This document shows, one piece after another, positions 33,859-41,591 of a stretch of DNA of 41,591 bases; position 1 is the stretch's first letter, and the number at the start of each line of letters is the position of its first letter. A program made the translations under genes and the position numbers. The stretch lies in NCBI GenBank assembly GCA_902826575.1, contig CADEFJ010000007.1:17957-59547 (forward strand), written 5' to 3'. The stretch is from an uncultured Pseudomonadota bacterium (GTDB taxonomy: Bacteria > Pseudomonadota > Gammaproteobacteria > Steroidobacterales > Steroidobacteraceae). A model generated the notes under the pieces. It saw only the letters and a list, made by a program, of their open reading frames with translations, was not told the DNA's origin and made no database searches.

Positions 33859-35196
33859 TCAGTGGCGAGGCGCAGAGAGCCTCATTACGGCGGGCAATAG
33901 TGGTCCACCAGGGAGTGGTCGGTACAGCCCGCCGTCGGTGACGACGTAGATCGAGCCGTCGTGCCCGATCGCTGCAGCCGTCGGGCCCACGACGCCCTGG
34001 CCCGGGCCCGCCACGACGGTCGTGCGCCCGTCGCGCCCGAGACGCACCACCGTGTTGAACGGATGCGTCGTGACGTACAGCGTGCCGTCGCGAGCCACGG
34101 CGAAATCATCGCCCGGCAGGCCGCTCGCGTATATCTGCGGCGCGCCCGCCGTGCCATCGGCAGCGATCGGCACGCGCAGCAGCAGGCTGCGGTCCGAGAC
34201 GGCCACATACACGGCATCCTGTGCGATCTGCAGGCCGTTGGCGCCGGGATAGCGCCCGACGAGCGGCCGCGGGGCAAGCCAAGCGTGCTTGAGCCATACC
34301 TCGGCCTGACTGGCGCCGGCGTTCACCCGCCAGAGTACGCCACCAAACGAATCGGCGACGTAGACATTGCCGCGCGCATCGACGGCGAGACCGTTCGGCA
34401 CCGAGCCCGCAGGCAATGCCGCCATGCGTGTACCGCGTCCGTCGGCGGCAAATCGCCAAACGCCGCGGACGCCGTCGTCCGCGGAGTGCACGCTCGCGTG
34501 CAGCACGCCCGCAGCGTCGAAGGCGAGGCACATCATTAAGCCGCCCGGCCCTACATTCACCTGCGCATGCGGCTGCACGCGGCCATCCTGTCCCACGATG
34601 GAGATGCCGCCGTCGGGGCCGGTGCTTACAAACAGGCGCCCGTCCTGCGAGATCGCGATACTCTCGAGGAAGCTGCCGGCGCCGAACGTGGCGATGGGCT
34701 CGGCCGCGTATGGCTCGAGCGGCACTGATGGCGGCGCGACGAACATCCATTCGGTGGGGAGCGTCCACTCGTCGACGTAGGCCTGCCGCGACTGGATGCG
34801 GCGATCGTCGATCGTGAGCCACTCGGTCTGCTCGAAGGCGATCCGCGCCCCGGACAGCGGCAGCAACCCGTTGCCATCCCGCGCGCTGCCTTCATAACGC
34901 AGCCTGAGCACCTCGCGCCCCGGCGCGCCCGCCCGCGCGAGCAGCGTGACGCGCAGGTCCGGGAAGGATTCCCGCCATGCGCCGGCCTGCATCGTGAACC
35001 CCATGCGCTCGAGCGGCAGCAACGCCGAGCGGTCCACGAAATCCGCGGCGAGCAGCGCCTGCGGAAAAGGCCCGGTGGCGTTCCACGCCGCAAGGTAGGC
35101 AGCGACGGGATCCGCCCCGTCGTCCGCGGTGGCCGCGCAGGCGACCCACGTCGCCGCCAGGGCCGCAGCGACCGTCACCCACTGCGAGCGGTTCAC
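33859..35196 (-). CDS. Secreted SnoaL-like domain fused to SMP-30/NHL-type beta-propeller
   Basis: A 445-residue protein with a signal peptide (VTVAAALAATWVACAATAD). The next 130 residues (AAYLAAWNATGPFPQALLAADFVD, WRESFPDLRVTLLARAG) have the SnoaL-like/NTF2 look. From about residue 165 a six-bladed propeller follows, with repeated blades such as GPGGLMMCLAFDAAG, PNGLAVDARGNVYVADSFGG and DDFAVARDGTLYVTTHPFN, resembling SMP-30/gluconolactonase proteins. The GTG start overlaps the Rieske gene stop (GTGA). A lactone or ester hydrolase or an isomerase acting on the Rieske product in the periplasm is possible, but no catalytic residue can be assigned by eye. Confidence 0.78.
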   Translation of the reverse strand: MNRSQWVTVAAALAATWVACAATADDGADPVAAYLAAWNATGPFPQALLAADFVDRSALLPLERMGFTMQAGAWRESFPDLRVTLLARAGAPGREVLRLRYEGSARDGNGLLPLSGARIAFEQTEWLTIDDRRIQSRQAYVDEWTLPTEWMFVAPPSVPLEPYAAEPIATFGAGSFLESIAISQDGRLFVSTGPDGGISIVGQDGRVQPHAQVNVGPGGLMMCLAFDAAGVLHASVHSADDGVRGVWRFAADGRGTRMAALPAGSVPNGLAVDARGNVYVADSFGGVLWRVNAGASQAEVWLKHAWLAPRPLVGRYPGANGLQIAQDAVYVAVSDRSLLLRVPIAADGTAGAPQIYASGLPGDDFAVARDGTLYVTTHPFNTVVRLGRDGRTTVVAGPGQGVVGPTAAAIGHDGSIYVVTDGGLYRPLPGGPLLPAVMRLSAPRH

Positions 35197-36206
35197 GTGG
35201 CGATGTAGTCGCAGGCGATGCTTGTGCGCGGGTACGCACGCACCCACTCGAAGTACCTGGCGAGCATGCGGTCGGAATGCGTGAGGATGTCCTGCCGAAA
35301 GCTGATGCGGCTGAAGGTCGGGCGATCCTCGTTGAACAGCTGGCGCCCGAAATTGAGCGACTGGTTGTTCATCGCCGCGGCCATCTGCTCATGGCCCGGC
35401 ACGTCGCGACGCGGCGTACCGCAGGCCTGGTAGATCTGCGTGCGGTTGCCGGGCAGCGGACGGCCGCACGACACCATGTACATCATGCGCCCCATCGTCA
35501 TCGATGACAGCAGCAGCGTGCTCGAGCCGTGCAGGTGGATCAACATGTCGAGATGGCCCATGCCGGGCGCATCCTGCGACTGCAGGTACTCGAGCGTGTG
35601 CGGCGTGATCTTCACGCTCTCGGGGTTGATATCGAGCTTCATGCCGTGCACGACGACGAGATGCTGGATGTCGCACGAGTTCGAAAACGGCACGAAATGA
35701 TCGTTGTTCTCGATGTATTCCTTGGCCGCGACGAACGCCATCTGCGACTCGGGCACATCCCAGCTCGGCGGATCGAACAGTGGCTCGGCGCCGTTGAATG
35801 CCCACACGATCCCCATACCTTCGTGCACCGGGAAGCGGAACAGCTTGGCGCCCGGCGGCGCCTTGTCGATGGCCGTCGCGACGCACTGGCCCTGCATGTC
35901 ATAGCGCCAGTGGTGGTAGGGACAGCGCACGGTGCCATCGACGAGATCCCCGCCCGCGAGATCCGCGCCGAGGTGCCGGCAGAAGGCGCTCAGCACGTGC
36001 GGGCTTCCGTTCGCGTCACGCACCGCGATGACCCGGCCGTTCATGAAATCGACACTGAGGACCTGGCCGTCGATGAGCTCCGTCGAGAGGCAGATCGGGT
36101 ACCACGCCTGGTCGTAGCCGTTCTCGACGCTCTGCGGGGGGATGATCTGCCCACGCCTGCCCGCCTCGCCCCTTGCGGCCGCGATCGTCGTCGCTGTGCT
36201 GCTCAT
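35193..36206 (-). CDS. Rieske non-heme iron oxygenase, catalytic subunit
   Basis: A 337-residue oxygenase that would hydroxylate or demethylate a ring substrate with O2 and electrons from a separate reductase. The Rieske 2Fe-2S site is Cys76-x-His78 (CRHLGADL) with Cys95-x-x-His98 (CPYHHW). The mononuclear iron motif is Asn176-x-x-Asp179-x-x-His182-x4-His187, so both centres look intact. The layout resembles KshA/VanA-type single-component alpha subunits. No ferredoxin or reductase gene lies in the window, so electrons must come from elsewhere. The start overlaps the upstream GlcG-like gene (4 bp) and the stop overlaps the propeller gene (4 bp). The substrate is unknown. Confidence 0.93.
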   Translation of the reverse strand: MSSTATTIAAARGEAGRRGQIIPPQSVENGYDQAWYPICLSTELIDGQVLSVDFMNGRVIAVRDANGSPHVLSAFCRHLGADLAGGDLVDGTVRCPYHHWRYDMQGQCVATAIDKAPPGAKLFRFPVHEGMGIVWAFNGAEPLFDPPSWDVPESQMAFVAAKEYIENNDHFVPFSNSCDIQHLVVVHGMKLDINPESVKITPHTLEYLQSQDAPGMGHLDMLIHLHGSSTLLLSSMTMGRMMYMVSCGRPLPGNRTQIYQACGTPRRDVPGHEQMAAAMNNQSLNFGRQLFNEDRPTFSRISFRQDILTHSDRMLARYFEWVRAYPRTSIACDYIAT

Positions 36207-36616
36207 GAGTTTTCCCCGTCCGCTCCCGCCGCCATCGCGTACTCGCCTATCGCCTGGTCCTGCGGGTAGAAACCGCCCGCAATGCCGAGCGCGCCAATCA
36301 GCGCCTCATCGTCGCGGATCGGCAGCCCGCCCGGCAACAGGACGATGCTCGGCTCGGAATGCAGCACCGTCGTGATGAGCTGGTCCCGGCTGATCATCTG
36401 CAGCATTTCGGCCGTCGAAACCCCCAGGTTCACCACGGCATTGGCCTTGCGGCGCGCGACATCGAGATTGAGCGGCCCGACGCCGTCCATGCGCGCGGCC
36501 GCCACGATGTGCCCGCCGGTGTCGAGCACCACGGCCGCGATGCGCACGGACTGCGCCGTGGCGGCCTCGAGTGCACGCTGGATGATCTGCTGAGCCTGCT
36601 GCAAATCGACGGACAT
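36203..36616 (-). CDS. GlcG/HbpS-family protein
   Basis: A 137-residue protein of the GlcG/HbpS-like (DUF336) family: LQQAQQIIQRALEAA, AAVVLDTGGHIVAAARMDG, ARRKANAVVNLGVSTAEM, LLPGGLPIRDDEALIGALGIAGG. Members are found as small subunits or heme/corrinoid-binding proteins and commonly accompany glycolate-oxidase-like FAD enzymes or catabolic operons. ATG 36616 has GGGGTG upstream. It heads the minus-strand operon and is divergent from an FAD-linked oxidase, a pairing that recalls glcD/glcG. A biochemical role here is not assignable. Confidence 0.88.
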   Translation of the reverse strand: MSVDLQQAQQIIQRALEAATAQSVRIAAVVLDTGGHIVAAARMDGVGPLNLDVARRKANAVVNLGVSTAEMLQMISRDQLITTVLHSEPSIVLLPGGLPIRDDEALIGALGIAGGFYPQDQAIGEYAMAAGADGENS

Positions 36617-36642
36617 CGCACACCCCGTTTTAATAGTACAAG

Positions 36643-36655
36643 ATTGTCATACAAT
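36643..36655. promoter_or_regulatory. Putative GntR operator, FAD-oxidase/GlcG divergent promoter
   Basis: ATTGT-CAT-ACAAT is a perfect 5-bp-arm palindrome. Its last six bases, TACAAT, could be the -10 box of the plus-strand oxidase gene (five of six consensus). The near-identical ATTGT-CAG-ACAAT lies at 40734-40746 in the receptor promoter. Both fit the short operators bound by FCD-type GntR regulators. Confidence 0.6.
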
Positions 36656-36692
36656 ACGCGCGACCACCCGCTGCCTGCAAGCGAGGCCCCCG

Positions 36693-38297
36693 ATGTCCGC
36701 CAGCGTACCCGACCTGCCCAGCGCCGCTTCGCTGCCCGTTTTCCTCGCCGAGGCGGCAAGCATCGTCGGCGACGCCGCGGTGCTGCTCGGCGAGGCCGAA
36801 CGCCGCCATCATTCCACGGACTTCAGCGAGATCGAACTCGAGATCGCCGTTGCAGTGGTCATACCCCGCAACCGTGACCACATCGTGGCACTCGCGCGCG
36901 CCGCGCGGCTGCACCGCGTGCCGCTGGTGGCCCGCGGCGGCGGCATGTCGTACACGCTTACGTACGTCCCGAGCCGCTCCGGCACGGTCATCCTCGACAT
37001 GACCGCGATGAACCGCATCCTCGAGATCGATCTCAAGGACCTGCGCGTGACCGTCGAGCCCGGCGTCACGTGGAAGCAGCTCGATGCCGCGCTCCGGCCA
37101 ACGGGCTATCGCGTGCCCTTCCTCGGGACTTACTCGGGCGAGAAGGCAACGGTCGGCGGCGGGCTCGGCAACAATGCGACCGGGCACGGCGCCTGTGACA
37201 TCGGCGATCACTTGCTCGGCATCGAGGTGGTGCTGCCCGACGGGCGGATCGTGCAGACCGGCGCCCGCGCCCACGCCGCATCACAACCGGGCGTGCGCGG
37301 CTATGGCCCCGATTTCACCGGCCTCTTCACCCACGATGCCGGTGCCTTCGGCATCAAGACGGCCGCGAGTTTCCGCCTGGTGCGACGCCCGGCGGGCGTC
37401 GCGTTTCGCAGCTACGGCTTCCGTGACGAGGCGGCGCTCATCGATGCGATGTGCGAAACGACGCGGCTCGGCATCGCGAGCGAGATCACCTCCTTCGGCG
37501 CCTACCATCATCGGGTCTTCGCCGCGCAGCCGAAGCCACCGCCGGAAGAGATGAGGGCGATGGCGCGCGCAGTCGTCGCGGCGGCCTCCTCGCGCTGGCG
37601 CGGCTACCGCAATCTCGCGGAAATGGCGCGCGGGCTCGGCCGGCTGCTCGACTGGCCGAGGTCGGTCACGGTCATCTGCGACGACTGGACGCAGCGCGGA
37701 GCGGATGCGAACGCGCGCACGATCGATGCCCTGATGCGCCGTCGCGGGGGCCGGCGCCTGCCCGGCGGCATCGGCATTGCACTGCGCGCGCAGCCGTTCT
37801 TCGAGATCGGCTCGCTGATGGTCGGGCTCGAGGGCGAGTCGAGTTTCCCGTCGAACTTCACGGTGCCGCTGTCGCTCGCTAGCGAGCTCGCCAGCGAGGC
37901 GCGCGCGTTCTTCGCCGAGAATTCCGCGCAGATGCAGTGCCACGGTGTCCACACGACGACGCTCTACATCTGCATCAAGGGCACGTTCGGCATGGAGCCG
38001 ATCATCTACTGGCCCGACCGACTCAACGTGCTGCGCCACGCGACGGCGCTGCCGGTGCACCGGGAACGATTCGGCGGCGTCGCGCCGCAACCGGAAGCGC
38101 GCGCTTACGCGATCGACCTGCGGGCGCGACTCGTTGCGCGCCTCGAACGCCTGCGGCCCGCGCACTACCAGACCGGCAAGTACTACCCGCTGCGGGACGC
38201 ACTGGCAGGCCATGCCGGCTGGGACCTGCTCGCGGGATTCAAGCGGCAGGTCGATCCGGACGGCCACATGAACCCCGGGGCGCTCGGGCTCGAATGA
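36693..38297 (+). CDS. FAD-linked oxidase/dehydrogenase (VAO/GlcD-like)
   Basis: A 534-residue flavoprotein with an N-terminal PP-loop FAD domain. VAVVIPRNRDHIVALARAA, PLVARGGGMSYTLTY, VTVEPGVTWKQLDAALRP and ATVGGGLGNNATG are the FAD_binding_4 signatures. A C-terminal cap ends in LAGFKRQVDPDGHMNPG, where N-P-G is characteristic of GlcD/Dld/VAO-type enzymes. It probably dehydrogenates a hydroxy acid or phenolic/alcohol substrate. The start has GAGG upstream. No signal peptide is seen. It is divergent from the GlcG-Rieske-propeller operon with a shared operator, and ends at a strong hairpin. Confidence 0.9.
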   Translation: MSASVPDLPSAASLPVFLAEAASIVGDAAVLLGEAERRHHSTDFSEIELEIAVAVVIPRNRDHIVALARAARLHRVPLVARGGGMSYTLTYVPSRSGTVILDMTAMNRILEIDLKDLRVTVEPGVTWKQLDAALRPTGYRVPFLGTYSGEKATVGGGLGNNATGHGACDIGDHLLGIEVVLPDGRIVQTGARAHAASQPGVRGYGPDFTGLFTHDAGAFGIKTAASFRLVRRPAGVAFRSYGFRDEAALIDAMCETTRLGIASEITSFGAYHHRVFAAQPKPPPEEMRAMARAVVAAASSRWRGYRNLAEMARGLGRLLDWPRSVTVICDDWTQRGADANARTIDALMRRRGGRRLPGGIGIALRAQPFFEIGSLMVGLEGESSFPSNFTVPLSLASELASEARAFFAENSAQMQCHGVHTTTLYICIKGTFGMEPIIYWPDRLNVLRHATALPVHRERFGGVAPQPEARAYAIDLRARLVARLERLRPAHYQTGKYYPLRDALAGHAGWDLLAGFKRQVDPDGHMNPGALGLE

Positions 38298-38304
38298 GGA
38301 TGGC

Positions 38305-38338
38305 GCGGCAAACCGCACGCCTGCGTGCGGTTTGCCGC
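38305..38338. terminator. Bidirectional terminator-like hairpin
   Basis: Perfect 15-bp arms GCGGCAAACCGCACG (38305-38319) and CGTGCGGTTTGCCGC (38324-38338) surround a 4-nt loop. It lies between the convergent oxidase and receptor genes, 8 bp and 12 bp from their stop codons. No T-run follows on either strand, so termination would rest on stem strength or another factor. Confidence 0.75.
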
Positions 38339-38349
38339 TGCCAACCGCC

Positions 38350-40695
38350 TCAGAACCTTAACTTGAACGTGAGCCCGACCTCGCGCGGCTCGTTCGGGAT
38401 GAGGAACAGCACCGAGGCCTGCCCGCCCTGCGGCCAGAAGGCGTTGGCGACGTATTCCTCGTCGGTCAGATTGCGCGCGTAAAGCGCGGCCTCCCACCGC
38501 TCGCCGTGCCGATACGTGATGCGCGCATTGACGTTCTCGTGGCTCGGCGTCATCGCCGCGCGGAAGTTCTGGATGTCGTTGTACTGCTCGTCGACCCACG
38601 CGTAGTCGAGGCGCGCGCTGAAATCGCCGGCAGCGCCGACCGGCCAACCGTACTCGATGCCGGCATGCCACGTCAGCTCCGGCGTACGGGGCAGATTGCT
38701 GTCGAGCGACACGGCCGGACTGCCTACCGAGGTGATGACATCGAGGACGGCGGGATCCAGGGTGTCGTAGCTCGCGCTGGTGTAGCCGACCGCGGCATTG
38801 AACAACAGGCGCGGGACCGGTTGCCAGGTGAGTTCCGCCTCGGCCCCGGCGATCGACGCGTCGCCGAGATTGCCGACGACCGCGACCGCCGTTCCGCTCG
38901 TTGGGTTGATACCCGCAATGACCATCTGCAGATCGCTATAGTCATACGTGAACGCCGCGAGCGACACGACAGCCTTGCCGTCGGCGAACGTGCCCTTGGC
39001 GCCGATCTCCCACGCCTCGAGCTCTTCCATGTCGAACGACTTCTGTGCATCGGCCGGATTGCTCGGCCGCGCGTTGAATCCTCCCGACTTGAAGCCGGTC
39101 GAGTACTGAACGTACAGCAGCCAGTCGTCGTTGGGCCGGAACTGCAAGCCGAGGCGCGGATCGGTCGACGACCACGAATCCGACGTGGTGGTGTACGGCA
39201 GGAAGTCCCCGTTCACGCACGGCAGGAGCATGCCCGGCTGACAGGCCTGGTGCGCGTAGAAATCCTTGTCTTCGGACGTATGGCGCACGCCTCCGACTAG
39301 CGACCAGCGGTCCGCGAACCGCCAGGTCGCCTCCGCGAATCCGGCGTAGCTCTCGGTCCTGGTGCCGAACTTCAGGTCGACCATGAACCACGGCAGATTC
39401 TGGCGGACATCCTGCGCGGCATCGGCGTCCTCGCTGAAGTAGTAGAGCCCGGCGAGCCAGTCGATGCGCTCCGTGCTGCCGTACAGGTTGAATTCCTGGC
39501 TGAACTGGCTCTGCTCGTCGCCCCAGTACGCGACGCTCGCGTTGGCACGCTGTCCGTCCTGGTCGCCACCGACGAGCGAGTCGAGCTCGCGATAGGCGGT
39601 GATCGAGCGCAGCGTGGCGCCGCCGAGCTCCCACTCGAGGCGCAGCGCCGCGCCGAAGCTCTCGAAGTCGTTCGAGAGCGGGCCGGTGCTGGCGTTCGTG
39701 CGCAGGTCGTTGAAGTCGTTCTGCGGACCGATGCGCTCGCCTTCGAGCACCGAATAAGGCACGGTCGGCAAGCCCGGAATCTGCGGCGAGGAGCCGTTGA
39801 TCGCCCCGTCGTCGAACAGGTCGGCGACGAACGCGGGCGGCACGTCGTTCCACAGGATGCCGAGCTGGTCGCCGACGGCGAACGGATCGAACAGTCTCAC
39901 CGTCTTGCCACTCGAGCCGCCGGCAGAAGTCTGGTCCAGCGACAACAGCACGTTCAGCGTCTCGCTCGGCCGGTACTCGAGCTTCACCCGACCGACGAAC
40001 GTGTCTTCTTCGCCGAGCGCATCGCCGCCGTAATAGCGCTCGAGATAGCCGTCCTGGCTGCGATAGGCCGCAACGGCCCGTGCCGCGAGCGTGTCGGTGA
40101 ACCTCACGTCGGCTTCGATCTCGCCGTCCAGGCGATTGTCCTCGCCGTAGGTCACGGCGAGCGACAGATCGTTCTCGAACGTCGGCCGCCTGGTCGTGAC
40201 GTTGATCGCACCACCCATCGTGTTCTTGCCAAACAGCGTGCCTTGCGGACCGCGCAGGACTTCGACCTGCTGGACGTCGGGCAGGTCGAAATTGCCGCCG
40301 ACCGAGCGGCCCAGGTAGACACCGTCGAAGTACGTGCCGACGCCAGGGTCGATCGAGTTCGCATAGTCGACCTGACCGATACCGCGCACGTAGATGACGC
40401 TGAAGCCGGTACCGCCCGCGTCCGTGCCGCCACGCGTGATCGACAGGTTCGGCACGACGTAGGTGATGTCGTCGAGCGCGGCAATCGAGTGGGATTCGAT
40501 CTGCTCGGCGCCGACGGCCGTGACTGCGACCGGCACGTCGAGCAGCCGCTCCTCGCGTTTGCGGGCCGTCACCACGATTTCCTCGAGCGAGGAGATGCCT
40601 GCCGGCACCGATTGGGCCAACAGCTGCGGCGCCGTCGCCCCGAGGCCCAGCAGTCCACACACTGCCCCGCGTAAACTGACCCATTTGACGTGCAT
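38350..40695 (-). CDS. TonB-dependent outer-membrane receptor (GntR regulon)
   Basis: A 781-residue receptor: a signal peptide (MHVKWVSLRGAVCGLLGLGA, ending near LLAQS), LEEIVVTARKREERLLDVPVAV as TonB-box region, and plug motifs VEVLRGPQGTLFGKNTMGGAINVTTRRP. The long barrel ends in a C-terminal Phe (FKLRF). ATG 40695 has a G-rich Shine-Dalgarno. It is the third receptor in the window and belongs to the Rieske/FAD-oxidase cluster. It has its own promoter with a GntR-type palindrome and lies downstream of the GntR gene on the same strand. It probably imports the cluster's aromatic or terpenoid-like substrate; the ligand is not identifiable. Confidence 0.94.
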   Translation of the reverse strand: MHVKWVSLRGAVCGLLGLGATAPQLLAQSVPAGISSLEEIVVTARKREERLLDVPVAVTAVGAEQIESHSIAALDDITYVVPNLSITRGGTDAGGTGFSVIYVRGIGQVDYANSIDPGVGTYFDGVYLGRSVGGNFDLPDVQQVEVLRGPQGTLFGKNTMGGAINVTTRRPTFENDLSLAVTYGEDNRLDGEIEADVRFTDTLAARAVAAYRSQDGYLERYYGGDALGEEDTFVGRVKLEYRPSETLNVLLSLDQTSAGGSSGKTVRLFDPFAVGDQLGILWNDVPPAFVADLFDDGAINGSSPQIPGLPTVPYSVLEGERIGPQNDFNDLRTNASTGPLSNDFESFGAALRLEWELGGATLRSITAYRELDSLVGGDQDGQRANASVAYWGDEQSQFSQEFNLYGSTERIDWLAGLYYFSEDADAAQDVRQNLPWFMVDLKFGTRTESYAGFAEATWRFADRWSLVGGVRHTSEDKDFYAHQACQPGMLLPCVNGDFLPYTTTSDSWSSTDPRLGLQFRPNDDWLLYVQYSTGFKSGGFNARPSNPADAQKSFDMEELEAWEIGAKGTFADGKAVVSLAAFTYDYSDLQMVIAGINPTSGTAVAVVGNLGDASIAGAEAELTWQPVPRLLFNAAVGYTSASYDTLDPAVLDVITSVGSPAVSLDSNLPRTPELTWHAGIEYGWPVGAAGDFSARLDYAWVDEQYNDIQNFRAAMTPSHENVNARITYRHGERWEAALYARNLTDEEYVANAFWPQGGQASVLFLIPNEPREVGLTFKLRF

Positions 40696-40733
40696 GCGCC
40701 CCCCTGGCTGGACGACTCTGATCGTCCTAATTA

Positions 40734-40746
40734 ATTGTCAGACAAT
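40734..40746. promoter_or_regulatory. Putative GntR operator at the third receptor promoter
   Basis: ATTGT-CAG-ACAAT differs by one base from the 36643-36655 palindrome; read on the minus strand both are preceded by AAG. It overlaps the likely -10 and start site of the receptor gene. Confidence 0.6.
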
Positions 40747-40772
40747 CTTATATTACATTCACGCCCGGTCAA
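40745..40772 (-). promoter_or_regulatory. Candidate promoter of the third receptor
   Basis: On the minus strand TTGACC (40772-40767) and TAAGAT (40750-40745) lie 16 bp apart, about 50 bp upstream of the ATG. The -35 sits inside a second palindrome, CCCGGT-CA-ACCGGG (40764-40777). The assignment is by eye. Confidence 0.4.
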
Positions 40773-40811
40773 CCGGGAAGCCCGGGGCGCGCGGGCGGGG
40801 CAACCCCGTCG

Positions 40812-41504
40812 CTAGGCGAATGCTTCGTCGGGGAGCGACTGGATGAGTTTGGTGGAATTTCGCAGGTGCCGGCGCATCGCACGCTCGGCGGCATCCGCAT
40901 CGCCGGCAAGGATCGCCTTCGCGATCGCGCTGTGGTCCTGGTGACCGCGGGCCAGATTTGTCATCGTGAAGCGGCTTCGGAACTGGAAGCGGAACAAAGG
41001 CGTGCGCAGCTGCTCGAGCAACTGCTCGAGCGGTGCATTGCCCCCGATGCGCACGATGGTCGTGTGGAAGCGTTCGTTGGCGTCAACATAATCGCCGGGA
41101 TCGCTGCGGGCACGCTCGCTGGTCATGTCCTGCCATGCGCGCCTGAACTCGGCCCGGCGCCCGTCGCGGTCGATGTTCTCGGCGGCGAGCCGCGCAGCCA
41201 GGCCTTCGAGCATCTCGCGGATCGCCGCGATGCTCTGTACTTCCTCGCGCGTCAGTGTTCGCACGGTCACGCCGCGATTGGGCTCGATGCGGACCAGCCC
41301 GTCGCCCGCGAGGCGCGCCATCGCCTCACGCAACGGACCGCGACTGACGTTCAACAGCCGGGTGAGATCAGCTTCGATGAGCCGTTGCCCGGGCGCGAAA
41401 CGCCCGCTCTTGATGCCACGGCGGAGCTCGTCGGCAATGCGTTCCACGGTTGTTACCGGCTTGGGCTCACCCGCCGCCTTGGGTACTGCGGTTCTCGTCG
41501 GCAC
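40812..41504 (-). CDS. GntR-family regulator, FCD subfamily
   Basis: A 230-residue regulator with an N-terminal winged HTH (VERIADELRRGIKSGRFAPGQRLIEADLTRLLNVSRGPLREAMARLAGDGLV) and the C-terminal helical FCD effector domain. The metal/ligand positions are suggested by DANERFHTTIVRIGGN and the late HQDHSAIAKAILAGD. FCD regulators usually respond to carboxylic or aromatic acid metabolites and repress nearby catabolic genes. The only genes in range with matching palindromes are the receptor and the FAD-oxidase/GlcG operons. The ATG at 41504 lies 87 bp from the window end. No clear operator is seen in its own upstream stretch, which holds nothing else recognisable. Confidence 0.92.
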   Translation of the reverse strand: MPTRTAVPKAAGEPKPVTTVERIADELRRGIKSGRFAPGQRLIEADLTRLLNVSRGPLREAMARLAGDGLVRIEPNRGVTVRTLTREEVQSIAAIREMLEGLAARLAAENIDRDGRRAEFRRAWQDMTSERARSDPGDYVDANERFHTTIVRIGGNAPLEQLLEQLRTPLFRFQFRSRFTMTNLARGHQDHSAIAKAILAGDADAAERAMRRHLRNSTKLIQSLPDEAFA

Positions 41505-41591
41505 ACAACTCCTGGGCCCTGCGCGATCACGCCGCCATGGCCTGATCGAAGCAGGGTAAACGCAACTGCAGGAGTATCATAGGCTCGGTCG

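Noticed and set aside
1-41591. CRISPR arrays, tRNA or rRNA genes, transposases, integrases and phage genes
   Set aside because: No spaced repeat series, cloverleaf-like run, rRNA signature or recombinase motif was noticed on either strand by eye; tRNAscan, Infernal and profile searches would settle this.

Overview
This is a GC-rich (roughly two thirds G+C by eye) bacterial chromosome segment with dense coding on both strands. It has three TonB-dependent outer-membrane receptors, a Gram-negative ABC/periplasmic-adaptor export set, prfC, and many 4-nt start/stop overlaps. The N-terminal style of the receptors and the catabolic gene mix suggest a proteobacterium, probably an environmental gammaproteobacterium of the Steroidobacter/Nevskia kind. 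This placement is inferred from protein style only; there is no rRNA in the window.

Layout. (1) 1-4419, housekeeping edge: the 3' end of an MtfA-like zinc peptidase, a UMF1/Atg22-type MFS transporter, release factor 3 (prfC) and a metallo-beta-lactamase-fold hydrolase. (2) 4515-15603, a catabolic regulon: a plus-strand operon (acyl-CoA synthetase-like ligase, TonB receptor, MFS permease, zinc alcohol dehydrogenase) faces a minus-strand set (TetR regulator, TonB receptor, secreted type-B carboxylesterase). A TTCA-N8-TGAA element occurs twice at the ligase promoter, once at the TetR gene, and in degenerate form at the second receptor promoter. This points to one regulon that imports an ester, hydrolyses it, oxidises the alcohol and activates the acid with CoA. 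(3) 15632-19193, a three-gene operon: TetR regulator, an alpha/beta-hydrolase fused to a GT-B glycosyltransferase, and a methanethiol S-methyltransferase-like membrane enzyme, with a long inverted-repeat operator upstream. (4) 19236-22593, a small decaying accessory island: an antitoxin with a broken PemK-like toxin, an intact VapBC-type pair and a frameshifted SEC-C protein. It is bracketed by a 24-bp imperfect direct repeat. (5) 22469-29294, a 2190-residue secreted multidomain protein followed closely by a very small lipoprotein. (6) 29404-33858, a YggS-type PLP homeostasis protein, then an ABC ATPase, FtsX-like permease and HlyD-like adaptor divergent from a TetR regulator. (7) 33859-41504, a second catabolic regulon: a SnoaL-like/beta-propeller fusion, Rieske oxygenase and GlcG/HbpS-like protein on one strand, a divergent FAD-linked oxidase, a third TonB receptor and a GntR/FCD regulator. 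An ATTGT-CAN-ACAAT palindrome lies over the putative -10 of both the oxidase and the receptor, so GntR probably controls all of them.

The segment mainly reads as uptake and breakdown of unidentified organic substrates under local repressors. The most promising unexplained units are the hydrolase-glycosyltransferase/MddA-like operon, the Rieske/FAD-oxidase/GlcG regulon, and the giant protein-lipoprotein pair beside the toxin-antitoxin island. No tRNA, rRNA, CRISPR array, transposase or integrase was recognised.
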